Below are positions 11,001 through 22,977 of a DNA stretch of 64,000 nucleotides, one piece after another; position 1 is the first letter of the stretch, and each line of letters opens with the position of its first letter. A model generated the notes under the pieces. The model searched no databases. It was given only the letters and a program-made list of their open reading frames with translations, and had not been told where the DNA came from. Position numbers and translations under genes: made by a program. The DNA lies in assembly GCF_932526225.1 (NCBI RefSeq), contig NC_064039.1, positions 14,278,139 through 14,342,138 of the forward strand, read 5' to 3'. This DNA is from Nematostella vectensis (taxonomy: Eukaryota; Cnidaria; Anthozoa; Actiniaria; Edwardsiidae).

Positions 11001-13767
11001 TGTATAGGAGGCACTCACGTCTGCATCAAGGCGAGTGACATACGGTGTGTTGTGTCAATGACATACATACGTATTACTTATAAACACAGGTGATAGACTG
11101 AAGAAAATATAGTGCGTTAATAGGACAGGAGATCGATACCTAGATCGAAGTTGAGCAATCAGCTGTAAAGGACTAAAACGTTTTTGTTACAATGTGTTTC
11201 TGCAGTAAACCAAATCGATGGACTTTAGTAACGGAGCGATAAAGTTTGAAGGATGAGAAAAAGAGTGTGTTAAACATCGATTGACAATATGAAAACATCA
11301 TTCAAATAAATAATAATCTTGAAAGCTGATCTTCCTTCCGGCAGCTGGGAGGGCGAGTTGAGGGGGTGATGATACAGTACGACCTGGTAGTCGAAGGCAT
11401 AGAAAGACGTTCTGTGGTCTTCTCTTTATCAGTTTTTACCATTGAACACAGGTTAGGGTCTCACCATGACATGGACACAACATGATCAAAATGAAAAATT
11501 GTAGAATCTCATTTAAAAAGCATCTGTAACCCTAGCCAAGTACCAAGTGTTAGACAGCATTTCCATCGGCGGATTTTTTTTAGAACTCATTGGACATTTT
11601 AGTATACCATATCGCTGGATATTTATTTTCAAGTCTGATTTTGGCGAGCCCATAGTGCGCAGCCCTTTCTGTGTTTATTTGGCTTGAATTTGGCACCCAA
11701 AAGGTCACGTGGTCTCTTAGCGAAAGTCCTCTATTGTGTGTATACTGGCGACCTAAAATTGTATTGTATTTAATATTTATTTAATTCTCTTTTTAATACT
11801 TTATTGGTATCATAATCTTATATTTAATTTAAGACAGCAGCATCAGTGAAATTTAAGAACCTCAAAAATAGGAGGTTGTTTGTTTACAAGGTATGAATCA
11901 ACACAAGGTTGAAAAGGTATGTTAAACGCCTTTGTGAAACAGAGTAGTTGCGCTGACGTTTCGATCGTTAGCCCTTCGTCGTTTTTTTTTTTGCTCCGAC
12001 GAAAGGCTAACGCTCGAAACGTCAAAGGAGAATCTATGCTTTGCAACCCTCAGTGCCTCTTAGGTCTAAATAAGTTTGCAAATAAGCATATTCAAAGATT
12101 ATATCAAGGTAACACATTCATATCCACACATGGCTATGGCTTATATGTAACACAAGGCAGGTTATGACACATTGGTTCACAAAGTTTGACCTTATTTCAA
12201 ATATGTGCACAAACACGTTTTGTGGGATAAGGAATCTTGAGTTACCTGCTGAACTGGATGAGCTCCATTTTCTGTTGAAAGGAGATTCGTTGCTCACTTC
12301 TAGAAAGGAATAAAAAAGCAACAATTAAAAAATTGTAAAAGGCCAAAACAGAACTGTTAACCTGTTGAGAGTGATCATTCGATATCTTAGGGGAATGGGG
12401 AGGTTATATTTGATTGCTAAACATCCTTTCCTGTAGAAAAATTGTCCCTGTGATCCGAGAACTTTGTGATTCTTAGCTTATGTGTGACCGATGACAGGCA
12501 AATCAAATCCTAGTTTTTTTTTGGTGAATCTGAGGCAAAACATTGTTAGTGATTCTTGAATGATTCCAGAAAGCGATAGAAATGGTAAGGTAGCCAGGAT
12601 TCAGTGACTTCTTGATAAGAAAATACTGATAATGGTTAAGGTATAAGTGCCCCTTGTGCCCATTCCTTAATGCAATTATGAGAACAGACTCAAAAGAGTT
12701 GGTATGAAAAGGGGAAGAATAGTAGAGTTCGAGTTAGCAGGGAGTTCGAGTTAGCAGGGAGTTCGAGTTAGCATAGGGTTCGAGTTAGTAGGAAGTTCGA
12801 AATAGCAGGGAGTTTGAGTAGAAAATATGTGAAACCATTCATCTGGATTACATTGTAGAAAAAAAAAACATGTAAACAGGTATGTTTCTGGGTTACCAAA
12901 GCAAGTCTTGCTGGTGTCATGCTGTTGTTTACATTCTAAAGCTGTGTGAGTAGGGATGTGCCAAGGTCTAGAGGAGTCGCCCAGGGAACAGGCACAGACA
13001 CAACAAGGAAATAAATCGCCTCAATGGATCTAAAGCTATCACTCAAGATATGATCATTTGGTAATTAAAAACGCAAGAAGGCAAGGGTTCAAGATACTCA
13101 AGAACAAGAGTGATAACATTCGAGTGCATTCCAACTAGGAAATTCCAATTATAGCTCCCAGCTAGCTGGTAGGATCTTGGCGGGTATGATAAATATACAT
13201 TCCCAAAAGTGTTAATTAATCGATCATTTGCGAGACAATGATGTTATGACTAATAAAAAAGTAAATTAATATGGCGGGAAATGGCATGTCGCTGTAACGG
13301 AACTAACACACGACTCAACTTTACACGCAATGGTCACGCATGGGCGACTCAATATGTTTTTTTAGAAGAAGAACCTAAAAAAAAGACTTCCTTTACAGCA
13401 GAAGCGACTTAGGAACTGCTTGAGACCAGAATCACACTTTTTGCATCGATTATCAGGCTTTGTTGACATATGGATCACCCAAGATGCGCATTTCGCAAGA
13501 CCAGACATCTATCCCACAATTAAAAAATACTGACTTCAGATATATTCCCATTAGCGATCTAATATCTAGACATTAGTACATGAAACACACTAGTACAAGG
13601 CAACTACTTCGCAGGGCGAAATGTAACAATATAAACCCACCTTCGTCGCTGTCATTATCATCGCATATAGTCAAAGCCGACCACAAACTCCCATGTGATC
13701 TGAAGTATAGTGGGTTAAAATTCTCATCAAGCAAAAAGCCATCGTCCACAAGCACACCACCGGACAT
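5090..13767 (-). CDS. RasGEF-domain protein, RalGPS-like (7 exons)
   Basis: Exons in transcript order are 13767-13641, 12299-12246, 10536-10253, 9894-9766, 7856-7732, 6969-5966 and 5247-5090. All junctions are GT/AG and the phases join into one 1881-nt frame (626 residues plus TGA). Exons 3-5 carry a CDC25/RasGEF catalytic domain. Recognisable blocks are TFAKEITLIDKELFVRI, FFNRIAMLVASEIL, NYNSLKALMAGLQSAPIYRL with a following K-TW, and FRHLSIIMGESDNF. PCLPFLGDFLTQI lies at the start of the large sixth exon. The last exon supplies the terminal helices (YDFMSCHEVRQYLL, EEENYRLSLKREP). Such proteins load GTP onto Ras-family GTPases; the block wording is closest to RalGPS, but no PH domain is visible. 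About 240 Ser/Thr/Pro-rich residues interrupt the domain. The start is inferred at the MSGGVL Met; a 5' UTR exon may lie upstream. Confidence 0.85.
5236..5397. repeat. 45-bp tandem repeat spanning the acceptor of the last RasGEF exon
   Basis: About 3.6 copies of a diverged 45-bp unit. The first copy begins 12 bases inside the last RasGEF exon and includes its acceptor (AG at 5249-5248 on the minus strand). Copies 2 and 3 carry the same acceptor-like edge (TTGATTGTAG; TCAATTATAG), so the intron side holds decoy 3' splice sites. Confidence 0.8.
5398..5787. other. Intron sequence, nothing recognised
   Basis: Middle of the last RasGEF intron, between the acceptor-side and donor-side tandem arrays. 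It has no reading frame with protein character and no clear repeat. Confidence 0.5.
5788..5970. repeat. 46-bp minisatellite spanning the donor of the sixth RasGEF exon
   Basis: Four copies of a 46-bp unit (TTAACCCCAAGGGAGATACA... on the plus strand). Read on the minus strand, each unit contains AG|GTTAGTAACAGG. The copy nearest the exon supplies the real donor (exon ends at 5966, GT at 5965-5964). The others repeat TAG|GTTAGT further into the intron. Confidence 0.9.
7155..7687. mobile_element. Fold-back MITE in a RasGEF intron
   Basis: The ends read AGGGCGCGTTTTTTCCTATC and, inverted, AGGGCGCTTTTTTTTTCCTA. Homology between the arms continues inward over most of the element: CATTCTGGAATGGGAA blocks, CAGAATGGCATTCG with TCATTCTGCTAC, and ATTCCGGAATCACGAGTAAA paired with its complement. 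It is about 533 bp long and lacks an open frame, so it is non-autonomous. It fills most of the 762-bp intron between exons 7732-7856 and 5966-6969. A clean target duplication was not identified. Confidence 0.85.
7900..9002. other. Intron sequence, nothing recognised
   Basis: Part of the RasGEF intron between exons 9766-9894 and 7732-7856. It is AT-rich with a short TCATTA microsatellite near 8533-8560. No exon or element boundary could be supported. Confidence 0.5.
9003..9770. repeat. 37-bp minisatellite containing the donor of RasGEF exon 4
   Basis: About 20 copies of a 37-bp unit (AATCGTGTAGGTTAAGTGTT... on the plus strand). On the minus strand the exon ends at 9766 with CCAG and the intron begins GTACAAACCAGTC. 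The whole edge CCAG|GTACA is part of the unit and recurs in most copies. The array therefore presents a series of consensus-quality donors (CAG|GTA) immediately downstream of the real one. Confidence 0.95.
10560..12245. other. RasGEF intron, mostly unique sequence
   Basis: Intron between exons 12246-12299 and 10253-10536. No coding exon was found. The only structured piece is the imperfect palindrome at 11954-12025, listed separately. Confidence 0.5.
11954..12025. repeat. Imperfect 28-bp inverted repeat
   Basis: 11954-11981 (TGACGTTTCGATCGTTAGCC...) pairs with 11998-12025 (...GGCTAACGCTCGAAACGTCA) around a T-rich loop, with a few mismatches. It looks like the end of a dispersed fold-back element. 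Confidence 0.7.
12721..12830. repeat. Short tandem repeat, 17-18-bp unit
   Basis: Six to seven copies of GGGAGTTCGAGTTAGCA with increasing divergence to the right, in the RasGEF intron between exons 13641-13767 and 12246-12299. The remainder of this intron (12330-13640) shows nothing else. Confidence 0.8.
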
Positions 13768-14274
13768 TTTCCAGTAGAAAATACTCAAAGTTGTGTCCTT
13801 AAACTTGGGTTATTCTTGATGTCATTAACTATGTACTGGTTATCATGGGTACGTAAAGGGTTCTGGCTTGTACTTGGCTGTTCTGACATATGATACACGA
13901 TTCACATGACACGGATGCCATTCATCGCGAGAGACATAAGCTAAAGTATGTACTAGTGTCATCTTACGAGTTACTACAAGTGACAGCTTGTCAGCAATGA
14001 AAAATGTACGACAAAATAAACACAAATTTCCCAAGGAATAGTACCAGTAAATAGTACCCGAGTTTCGGCTTAGGCTAAGTCGCAATCATTTTCTCTATTC
14101 TTTATTAAGTTTAAGTTTTTATCTAAAATAAAAACATAGACGGCCGTGTTTCTGTAACATGCGTGACAAGTGATGACATGACGCTGTTTTACGATGTTTT
14201 GTCATGCTAACTCGGCCATGTGGAACTTCGTTCTATCACCAGATCACGAAATTGCTAGATTAAACAAGGACCCG

Positions 14275-14498
14275 CCGCACTATAAAAGGGCTTGGATCAG
14301 GTCCACGGAAGGCTCAGTTGTGCGGAGCTCAAGAGTTTAGTCAAGCGTGTCTTGTTTGCCCACGAGGAGCGAAACCCAAACTCAACATTTGAAGCGCTTT
14401 TCCCGGGGGGTTCTTCCCATGTCGACTTGATAGGGATGCTCGTCGTATTTTCTTAATTCAGCCGAAAGGGGACGTGGCTAAGCCCTTTTATAGTGCGG
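14275..14498. repeat. Inverted repeat with TATAAAAGGG arms
   Basis: 14275-14293 (CCGCACTATAAAAGGGCTT) is the exact reverse complement of 14480-14498. The arms enclose about 186 bp of GC-richer sequence without a long frame. Each arm holds a TATA-box-like string pointing inward. It may be a small fold-back element. The position 5' of the RasGEF gene is suggestive, but no promoter function can be shown. Confidence 0.6.
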
Positions 14499-14499
14499 G

Positions 14500-17400
14500 C
14501 ACACAGCTTCAACGAAAATTAAACAATGCTTGAGGTTTGGTAAGTAATCTTGGCGCTATTTGCTACTGGAATTTGGATCTGACTTGCGATTGATAAATTT
14601 TTTACTTACCGAAAAAAAAGCAATGCAAATAAGATAAAAATTTCTCTATTGCTAATGCACAGAATAATCTATGTTTTTGTGTTTTTTCCCCAAATAAAGA
14701 GATATTTCAATTCGCTCTTTTTTATGTCTTATTTTCAGTTGAGGCTGAGCCGTTCTTATTTTTGGGACATTTTAAGGCTGAATATGTTCTTGAGGATGTT
14801 CTTAAATTTCAGTGTCCATAAAAATACCAATCAAGTCAATCGGTTTTGTAACAAAAATCTATAAAAAAAAAAGCTAGATTGCCCCCTTACGTTAAAACCA
14901 ACGGACACTTTTGGAATGTTTAACCTTTGTAAAAAATGGGATTGGTATCCAAACTATTTGTAAAAATCCTTAGGTTGGTAAAATCCGGATGATTGTTGTC
15001 AAGTTTTGTTACAAATCCGGTTGGTTGGGTCTTGTGTGTTTCTATGGTGAATTTCTATGTAAACAAATCCCCAAAACCACAAACTATGAGCTTGGGCTCC
15101 CTGTGGTATTACAGCGCGAGAGCCAAAGATATGGGAAGTTGTAATGTCTTACATACTTTTTAGGGTTCAACCAACTACCTACGAGTATCGACTTGACATT
15201 ACTATGGATCTTAGTCAAAGTTTGCCGTTTAAATTTTTGTTTAAAGGCTTTGTCTTCATTTTATAATAAGAACGAGATAAAAGCGCAAATCATTACAGCA
15301 CCGAACATAGTTGGGCCGGACCACAAGGGCCAACTTTCAGGTAAAAACCCACTGCTCTTTGTGGGGTTAAAATTAGGCTTCAGGTATTTTAGGGGGAATC
15401 TGAGAAAAAAAAAGTTTTCTATTAAAAATGGTATTTCTTCAAAGAGGCGCACCGTTTTCTAGAATATTTAATTAAAAAAAAAAACATTTTCTAGATTATT
15501 TAATACTCCAACTTCTTGAGTCATCTAGACTTGTATACAATGAGGTACTTTTAAGTACTGTTTTCTTTTGAAGGAAGGGTAAGCCATTCAGGAAAGATTA
15601 TGAATAGCATAGGTGCCAAAGAGAATTGTGATAAATTTTTTTATAGCATGCCCAATTTACAGTTGAGGCTGCACTGTTCTTATTTCTGGAGCACGTAAGG
15701 ATGTTCTTAGATTTCAGTGTTTATGGAAATATAAAAGTATTGGAAGAGGACCAATCAATAGCAATAGTATTTGCATTGTTATTATGAATACATTTTTATT
15801 CTGCATTTTAAAACGTATCACTCTAACAAAGCAATATTTCGCTTCCATCTGATCTCCGACATTAGCATGTTTTTAAAAATTGGTGAAATCTTAGGCTGGA
15901 CGTTCTTATAAAAAAAGAGTGTACGTGGTTGCTATCACAATGTACAATGGGGCATTTTAGGTGAGATTGCTCTTATCTTGAATTTGTATAAATGGAGATT
16001 TTTAAGAAGGAACATCTATTCTATAAACAAATCGGATCAATAAACTGTGCCCATCAAAAGAAAAACTACAGTATAAACAAAAAAATACTGTTTTGTAAGA
16101 CATTTAAATTCTAAATTCAAACAAAACCTCAAATCAAAATAACAATTATCTATTTTAGCCCATAGCAGTCAGCCCAACTTGGACAGAAATATTGTGAAAT
16201 AGGTTGAAATACAGTGAATCTGTGAAGAAAAAAAAAACAAGAGATCCAATGCTGGTTACAGAGAATGTAACATTTTCAAAAAAATTAGCCTTGTCATGAG
16301 GTCCAAAATCTTGTGACAACTGCCTAATGCAGGTGAGTTGACAGCTGTTAGCCGAACCTCAACTGCTTCTATTATAGAAAAAAGGAGCTTTTGAAAATGT
16401 AAATCTCCCCCCCCCCCACAATTTGTTTATATACATGATTAAACTAACTTTTCAATTAACAATGTGAGATGATCTGCTTTCATGTTTCATGTAAATTTAG
16501 AGGGAGGAAATGACAACCTTTAGAATAATTTAATAGCACAGTACAGTATATCATTTTACTAATAAAATAAATATTATATATATATATAATTTACAGAATC
16601 TAGAAAAATAAATGCATCCTCTTACATTGACGACAAGCTTTTGTCTGTAATAGATTTGCATAAATTAATGTCTATAGTAAAATTAAGAATTTCTGTTTCA
16701 TCAGAGTAGAAAAAAGGCAAAAGAGAGCATCATATAATGGCTATTGTAGGTGATGAATGTTCTAGACTGAGCTGAGCTTTGTATAATCAATTTTCTGACT
16801 ATCATTGTCTCCCTAGTCATGAAAAGACTCTTTAGAAAACAATGTTTATTGGCATTTATGTTTTTGCTATCAGACCTTACTGATGACACAGAAAAAAAGT
16901 AAAGCAATACAGAAAAATATTTTCTCTTTTTTGCCAGTCACTGTTTCTTATGAACGTGAGCATTGGTGTCTTTGCGGTATCAAAAGTTTTCTAATGACAT
17001 ACTAGAGTAATATACAAAATATACATATCAATATACATATCAAATTGTTTATGAGCAAAACTTTGAATGAAAAATATACAGTAGTTTTCTAGTTGCTTTA
17101 AGATGTGCCTAATATACTGTAAATCTGTCATGAACACACACTGTATTTCTTTATAGTGAACTGAAAAATTTACATTGGTAATGTTGCAATGTCTTTGGAT
17201 TGTAGTGAAAACGTACAGACAAACCCTCTTCTTCATATTGTTAAAAATAAAAGCATGTTTAAGACCTTATTGACTTGATGCTTAAAGTAACTTATGCTTG
17301 TGTCATCAATTGAATTTGGTTAGGGCAGTTACACTGATGATCTCATTGGTCGTTTTACATTTCTAAATTGAACAAGAAGCTTTTGAATCAGAAGTTTACA

Positions 17401-17519
17401 GATGATCGATCCAACCTGACAATCAAGTGACAAGGAAGTCCCTCCAATAACTGACAATTGCTTTGCATTCATGAGTTTAAAATATAAGTAAAGCTCCACG
17501 TAGACCACCTGAAGGTGTG
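14500..17519. repeat. Repeat-rich intergenic region
   Basis: No supported gene. It holds diverged copies of one dispersed repeat: 14739-14820 and 15661-15735 share TTGAGGCTG...GTTCTTATTT...GATGTTCTTA, and 15836-15935 holds GTGAAATCTTAGGCTGGACG with a GTTCTTATAAAAAAAGAGTG end. The complete related element is at 20829-21174. A piece at 16290-16352 (GGTCCAAAATCTTGTGACAA...GAGTTGACAG) matches the right end of the element at 33221-34939. The rest is AT-rich with an (AT)n run at 16573-16590. Confidence 0.65.
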
Positions 17520-17684
17520 CTACAGACTGTTGAGGAGTCTTCTCGAAAATGGCAGTAGATTCAAACATGCAGCAATGTCTTCCCAGAGAGTGAATACAAA
17601 ATGTCTTTTTAAGTGGACAAACTTTTCAAGATGAGCTTTACGATGAATACTCTTCTTATAAGACTCTTATGAATTCTGATATAT

Positions 17685-17719
<35 letters not shown>

Positions 17720-20043
17720 TATACCACCGTACCATTAGGTATATGGTATTATCATCAAATTCAAAAGAAACATAGAAGGTTATGAAAATTAAATGACAGT
17801 TCTTAACCAATAAAAATCTCTTTTTAAAAAAAGGTGTGGTAGGAGAGGGGCACTTCTACTTTATCAGCCTCCTTCCCCCGTTTGCAGCCGATGTTATCTG
17901 TTACCCTGGGCCCCTACTAGCTACAGCCCTGATGATACAAGCATCTCCAAACAACAAAAACATAGCCCATTTTCAGATTCTTTTGTATGTTAGGCTAATG
18001 GGTCAACCACTTACTGTGCAATAGTCACTTGTGCCAGCTTGACTAAGGGTTCATAAATACAAGGAAAGCCTTATTTTCAGACAAACTTTAAAAAAAATAC
18101 AAGATCTTGAAGCTGTTTTATTCTATCCTTTAAGGAATACTTGCTGATGTGCGCATTAAAGTTGTCTCAACAGATGCTTCCACTGCCTCTAGTGGTAATG
18201 CATCGTTAGTCTGTTTGTCCAGTGAAAAAAAGTTGTTGATTGTGTGGCTCTAAGTACAGTAAACACAGCTCGGATTCAGGTCAAGGGAGCGATAAAAATA
18301 CTATTAATATTTTTGGAGATTTTTTTCCAGGAATTTAGTGGTTATGATATTAATCAAAGTAAATGACTTACCTGTTTTTGTGCGGGTTGGTGATGAGGAA
18401 AATGACATCCTGCTAGATCCACCCCTGTCCAGAAATCTACTTTTTTTCCCCTCACTATGTGTAATAGCACCATCAGAATACTGAGATCTGTTGCGGTTAA
18501 CGACACCACTAAAGCTCTTACCCCTCCGCAAGTGGGGACGCACAACCGGCACAGCACTTGACTCAGCCTCACTTTTTAATTCCTTTACAGCATCTTCATC
18601 TAATTCAGAGAGTGAAGGTCTATTTCTTGTGCGCTTTTTGTTAAGCATTGTCCAGAATCTCCTTACTTTAGCTTTTTGAGGTTTCTGATCATTGATGTCC
18701 ATTTCATCAGAAAAATCAAGCCGCCTGGCTGTAGGAAGCCTGTGTGTTGGTACCCCTGTGGTAAGATGACTAGACGGGATATGGTTATTGACATGATTTT
18801 GAGTGGATATTTCCTGTTGTAAGATCCTGTTCTGAGTAGAGTTACCAGATAAAATACTCTCAGCACTTTGAGGAATTCTGTGGGATTCACTTGTCAGAGC
18901 AAGGGACAATGACAAACGCCGATTATGTGCAGGGGATGTCGACATGGACAGTGTTTTATCCCACAAATGTCTTCTAACAAAATTCAAATTACTAGGATGA
19001 CTTCTCAGGTTCTCAATTCTCTTACATAAAAGAACTTCTTTAGCAGAGTATGCGTGACAGAAAGATGTTACTCTGTAATCACAACCTCTAACCCTGTGTT
19101 CTTTAGTGACACTCCCGTTAATCATAGGCTGGTCAGTATTTAATGATCTTTCCCTGAGATCTTGATCTATTTTTATTATGTCAAGATCATTCAAATTCAT
19201 GAGTGAAAACGTACAAAATGGTTGGGTATCTGACAGCCTTGGATGTGAACTAGAACGAAACAGCTCTCCAGCGTTACAGCTCTCGAATACGTCTTCATTT
19301 TCGCTTCCAATTGTTCCAAGTGAAGAGCGCTTCAGTTTGTTTTGATGTTGTAGATTGTTAATAGCAATTCGTCGAACATTGCTAGGATTTAGCATGGTCA
19401 TTGAGAGCATCGAAGACATCGCGCCTTCGACGCATAAGCTGACCCGATTAGGCATGGCTACTTCCCCACTCTCCTCTCCTTCGTCCTCACTCTCTGAGCT
19501 GGACGAAAAGCCATCATCATCTGACTCAGCAATAGCAATCGATGCCACACACTCCCAGTTTTCCCTCAAACGCAAACCCCACTGTTGTCTTTGACTTTGC
19601 AAATGAAAACAACGCAGCCACTTTCTCCATGTCTCTAGCTTACCGCAAAGCCGATAAGTCCTCCAGCACTGCCTTGACGTCCATTTAGCCTTAAAAGTAT
19701 AGGAACACCCTTCTAGTAACTCGACTTTAATATCAGACCGTCGATACTTGAACACTGTTTTCCCAGCGCCGTGTTGTAGCACATGTGCCTGACTGTTAAT
19801 CTCGCGTTCTGTGCCGTGTTCTGTTACGTACACAAACTCCGAGGTGACTAAAATACGGACCTGTTTATCCAGCCAAAGTTGATCGTCTAGCTCTATAAAT
19901 TCTCCTTCAATCAAAACTTCGCTCTGACTGACACCAGCGGATCCGGGGCCTTTATATTGCGTGGAAGATTTTCCTTTCTCTGTTCCGGAGCGCGTGTCAA
20001 GCTTGCCATCACTTTTCAGTTCTTTCTTCTTACCGGCGTCCAT
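17520..20043 (-). CDS. Unknown protein with a PH-like N-terminal region (large first exon plus probable last exon)
   Basis: The first exon, 20043-18372, encodes about 557 residues and ends at an excellent donor (ACAG|GTAAGT) in phase 1. Residues ~40-160 alternate beta-strand-like segments with a terminal W-R-x-Y-R/W-R-K-W helix-like stretch, which suggests a PH-type fold. An acidic Ser-rich segment (SDDDGFSSSSESEDEGEE) and long Ser/Arg-rich, probably disordered sequence follow. A second exon at 17665-17520 fits the phase. It adds 47 residues (ESYKKSIHRKAHLEKFVHLK... ending RRLLNSL) before TAG, but its acceptor is pyrimidine-poor, so this exon is tentative. The start is the first ATG (MDAGKKKELK). 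No family name is assigned. It is not part of the RasGEF gene, since that gene closes in frame without it. Confidence 0.6.
17684..17722. repeat. (AT)n / (ATACAT)n microsatellite
   Basis: TATATATATACATATACATA-type simple repeat immediately upstream (minus sense) of the tentative second exon. It leaves that exon with a poor acceptor tract. Confidence 0.9.
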
Positions 20044-20754
20044 TATTTTTGTAACAAACCGCCTGGCTCTTTTACTGACCCCATCTCACTGCAGCCTGTT
20101 ATTTTTAGCGTTCTTTGGTCATGTTAAATATGAATCTGTGGCCTTAGATTTAAGCTAGTTGGGGTAAATACAGAAGCGTCGAGTCTCCCCGCCCGTGATC
20201 GGCCGCCATAAATGTTTTGGACTATTTATTATTTATGAGCAACATGACGTCACACTATTTAGAATGTCTGGCAGCAAAATCAAAAGTGCGAGGTGCTAAA
20301 GAGAGCTAAATGGATCGCAACGAAAGCATTTCAACAACATTCAAACACATGAACGACACACTTTCTCAGACATGCATGTAGCTGGTTCAAGGAGGTTTAA
20401 CCTCCTTAGCTGATTCGGGTTTTCACGCTGAACGACAATATCGGAGAGTGTCGAAGGCAAAATTCATGCGTCCTAAATTAAATTCCTACCGGGTACCCAA
20501 AAATAAGCTTATACAGTATTTATATAAAAAAAAATATCAGCCTGAACAAAATATCTAAAAATTAAGATAATTCTAAACACCCTTGAGTAACAATTTTTAC
20601 ATGCTCACACATGATGATGGTTGAAGTAGTGAAAAACAAAGATACTCTCCATAGGTTATCTTTCAAAGTTTCTGTGGGTCAGTAAAACTAAGCAACCGTT
20701 TATAACACCCCTTGCTGGGTGTATTTTTGCTGGCCTGTGGGGCTATTGATGCTG

Positions 20755-20785
<31 letters not shown>

Positions 20786-20828
20786 GCTTCCTCACAAAAG
20801 CTCATGTAACAGTTGTTTCAAGAACAGT
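20044..20828. other. 5' flank of the PH-like gene, no gene seen
   Basis: Contains the presumed promoter of the minus-strand gene starting at 20043. No TATA box or other clear element was identified. A T homopolymer lies at 20762-20785. Confidence 0.45.
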
Positions 20829-21174
20829 CTTATACACTCTTATTTTTTTATAAGAACCCTTTTTATAAGAACGTCCAGCCTGAGATTTCACCAATTTTAA
20901 GAACATGCCTAGGCTCAGATAGCAGAAAACAATATTTTGTATTCCTGATGTTTCTAAAATGCAGAATCAAATTGTGCTCATAGTAACAACCAGCTTATCA
21001 TTGCTTGATCATTAGTGTAATTCTCTTTCTAATAATTCATTGCGTTTATATTATCATATACACTAAAATTTAAGAACATCGTTGAGAACATATTCAGCCT
21101 TTGTCCCAAAAATAAAAACAGCCCAGCATCAACTGAAAATTATACGTTCTTATAAAACAAAAAGAGTGTATAAG
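20829..21174. mobile_element. Short non-autonomous DNA element with inverted ends
   Basis: The left end reads CTTATACACTCTTATTTTTT with ATAAGAAC following. The right end, inverted, reads CTTATACACTCTTTTTGTTT with ATAAGAAC following. Internal blocks (GAACGTCCAGCCTGAGATTT; TTAAGAACATCGTTGAGAAC) match the diverged pieces at 14739-15935 in opposite orientation, so this is a dispersed family with at least two members here. There is no coding capacity. Confidence 0.8.
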
Positions 21175-21297
21175 CGCAACACATTGAACTAGAATTATAG
21201 AGGCCCCTCATTAGGAGAAAAAACATAAAGAGGGGCCCGGGCCGATAACGGGAGCTTGGATACATTCTTTTTTTGTATAAAAAAGAAGGCTTATGCG

Positions 21298-22440
21298 TTT
21301 TACACTTATTTTCAAATGTAAGCGGAATCCCAGATTCCAAATGAAATGTGCTGTCATTCGAGAGTCGACGAGGTTAGTACTTCCTGCATGTCATAAGCAT
21401 TCTCATATTAGAAACGATCTCACAATTGAGTTCCTAAAATCAGACTGCATTAAGTATGTTGCTAAACTCATCTCTCGACAAAAGTTTTTAGCGAAGATTT
21501 GCCCTGGAGAGTAAATTGTCCATCAATATTCACAAGACTCACCTGCTGAAGACACTTGCAGAGCACCCTTTGCTGGGAAATTATTCGTAAACAATACCAG
21601 AAAACGTTTCTCTGAACACGGGGAAGTCAAGACCAGTGCACGGGGACACGGTGGAATCAAGCGACACATGGTGGAAATACTAACTTCTTTGCCCGTCAAC
21701 AGTGTAAGGCGTATATACATCGAGATAGAAACAAGGAGGTTTCTTAAAATACAGTCATCAGCATCTCGATGGCAAACATGTTGCAAATCTTGAATGGTTT
21801 TCAGGAAAATTAGACCGGCGATTTTTAGTTCCACCATACTAATTCAAAATCAATAAAGCTTATACAAAAATATGCTTACGGCTAAGCAATCGCCGTCTTT
21901 GTCCCTGTGCACGGCTCTTGTTTTCTGTATCTTATAAGAATGATTTCCCAACAAAAAGTGCTCTGCAAGTGTCTTCAACCATGGGAGGCGGAAGGGAAGG
22001 GGCAGGGGGGGGGATCTGAGCGGATCGTTTCTTGATAGTAACGTTTTTTAAACCAACGGGTTTCAAGCGGAATATATGCAACCGAAAACAAATTTGTTGA
22101 ACAGTTTAAATTCCCCGCGTTCTTATTAATAGGATTTGGAACCACAACCCACCCCTCCCCCCCTGAAACCACCAACCACCCCTCCGATGGAATCACAACC
22201 TACCCCTCCCCCAGCTTTTGCCCCACTTATAGGACCACTCCGCCACCCCTGTCAACAAATGAGTCTTGTAAATATTGATGGATAATTACTCTCCAGCGCA
22301 GATCTTCGCAGAAAGCCTTCATGGTTTGAGAGCGGGGTACCCTGGGTGTACCAGAGGCTCCAAGCTTCGCGGCAAATGTCGAATGACAACATTGGAAACC
22401 CGGGATTCCGAATACATTTGAAAGTAGGTGTAAAATACAG
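21298..22440. mobile_element. Inverted-repeat element with transposase fragment
   Basis: Plus-strand sequence 21298-21575 matches the reverse complement of 22440-22255 plus 21976-21940. Examples are TTACACTTATTTTCAAATGT against TTACACCTACTTTCAAATGT, and the shared block TGCTCTGCAAGTGTCTTC. About 270 bp of C-rich sequence is inserted in the right arm. The minus-strand frame at 22240-22320 reads FCEDLRWRVIIHQYLQDSF. This is the opening of the helix-turn-helix found in DDE transposases of several invertebrate DNA transposons (S-x-D-L-R-W-R-x-I). An open frame at 21837-21543 (ATG, 98 codons, ending at GTGAGT) lies in the loop and partly in the arm. It is unrecognised and probably element-derived. 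Confidence 0.6.
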
Positions 22441-22499
22441 ATCAAATTGTGTTCATCATTGGAACCCTCAGATATCTGGATATTATTGCTCAAATATTA

Positions 22500-22970
22500 T
22501 TGCTATTTAATTATTTCCTATTCGTTAGACATTTTCAACCATTCTGCTCAAATAACTCCGAATGGACAAAAAATAGATAAATAAAAAATTAAATTCGCTT
22601 TCGCTGTAGAAAGATGTGAAAAGTGATTAAAAAATGCCTTGGCATGAACGACAAACTCAGCCCCAGTCGGTCGGAGCCCGTGAGCGTTGTGTGACTCCGA
22701 CTGCTAGGGGCTGCGAAGGAGCCAATTGATAAGAAACGATGAGTTCACGCAACAACGCAAGTTGCCCCAAAGATAGAAACATAGAAACTAGAATAAATAG
22801 TGGACTGCTTTGCTTTATTCGTAGGGCTTTTTGCGTTTCGTGAAAAAAAAAAAAATGATAGGGGAAGATAATCATTTTATCCAACTTTTAGCCTGCGTAT
22901 CAGGCGATTTTATTTTTGTATCCACATATATTCTTCAAAGGGGACGATAAAACCAACTTGCAGCTTTTCC
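22500..22970. other. Intergenic, nothing recognised
   Basis: AT-rich sequence with an A tract at 22842-22854. No frame with protein character was found. Confidence 0.45.
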
Positions 22971-22977
22971 AGCTTTT

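Noticed and set aside
18372-20043. This exon as the 5' end of the RasGEF gene
   Set aside because: Phase 1 at its donor does not fit the phase-0 acceptor options near 13797, and the RasGEF frame closes by itself from a Met at 13767.
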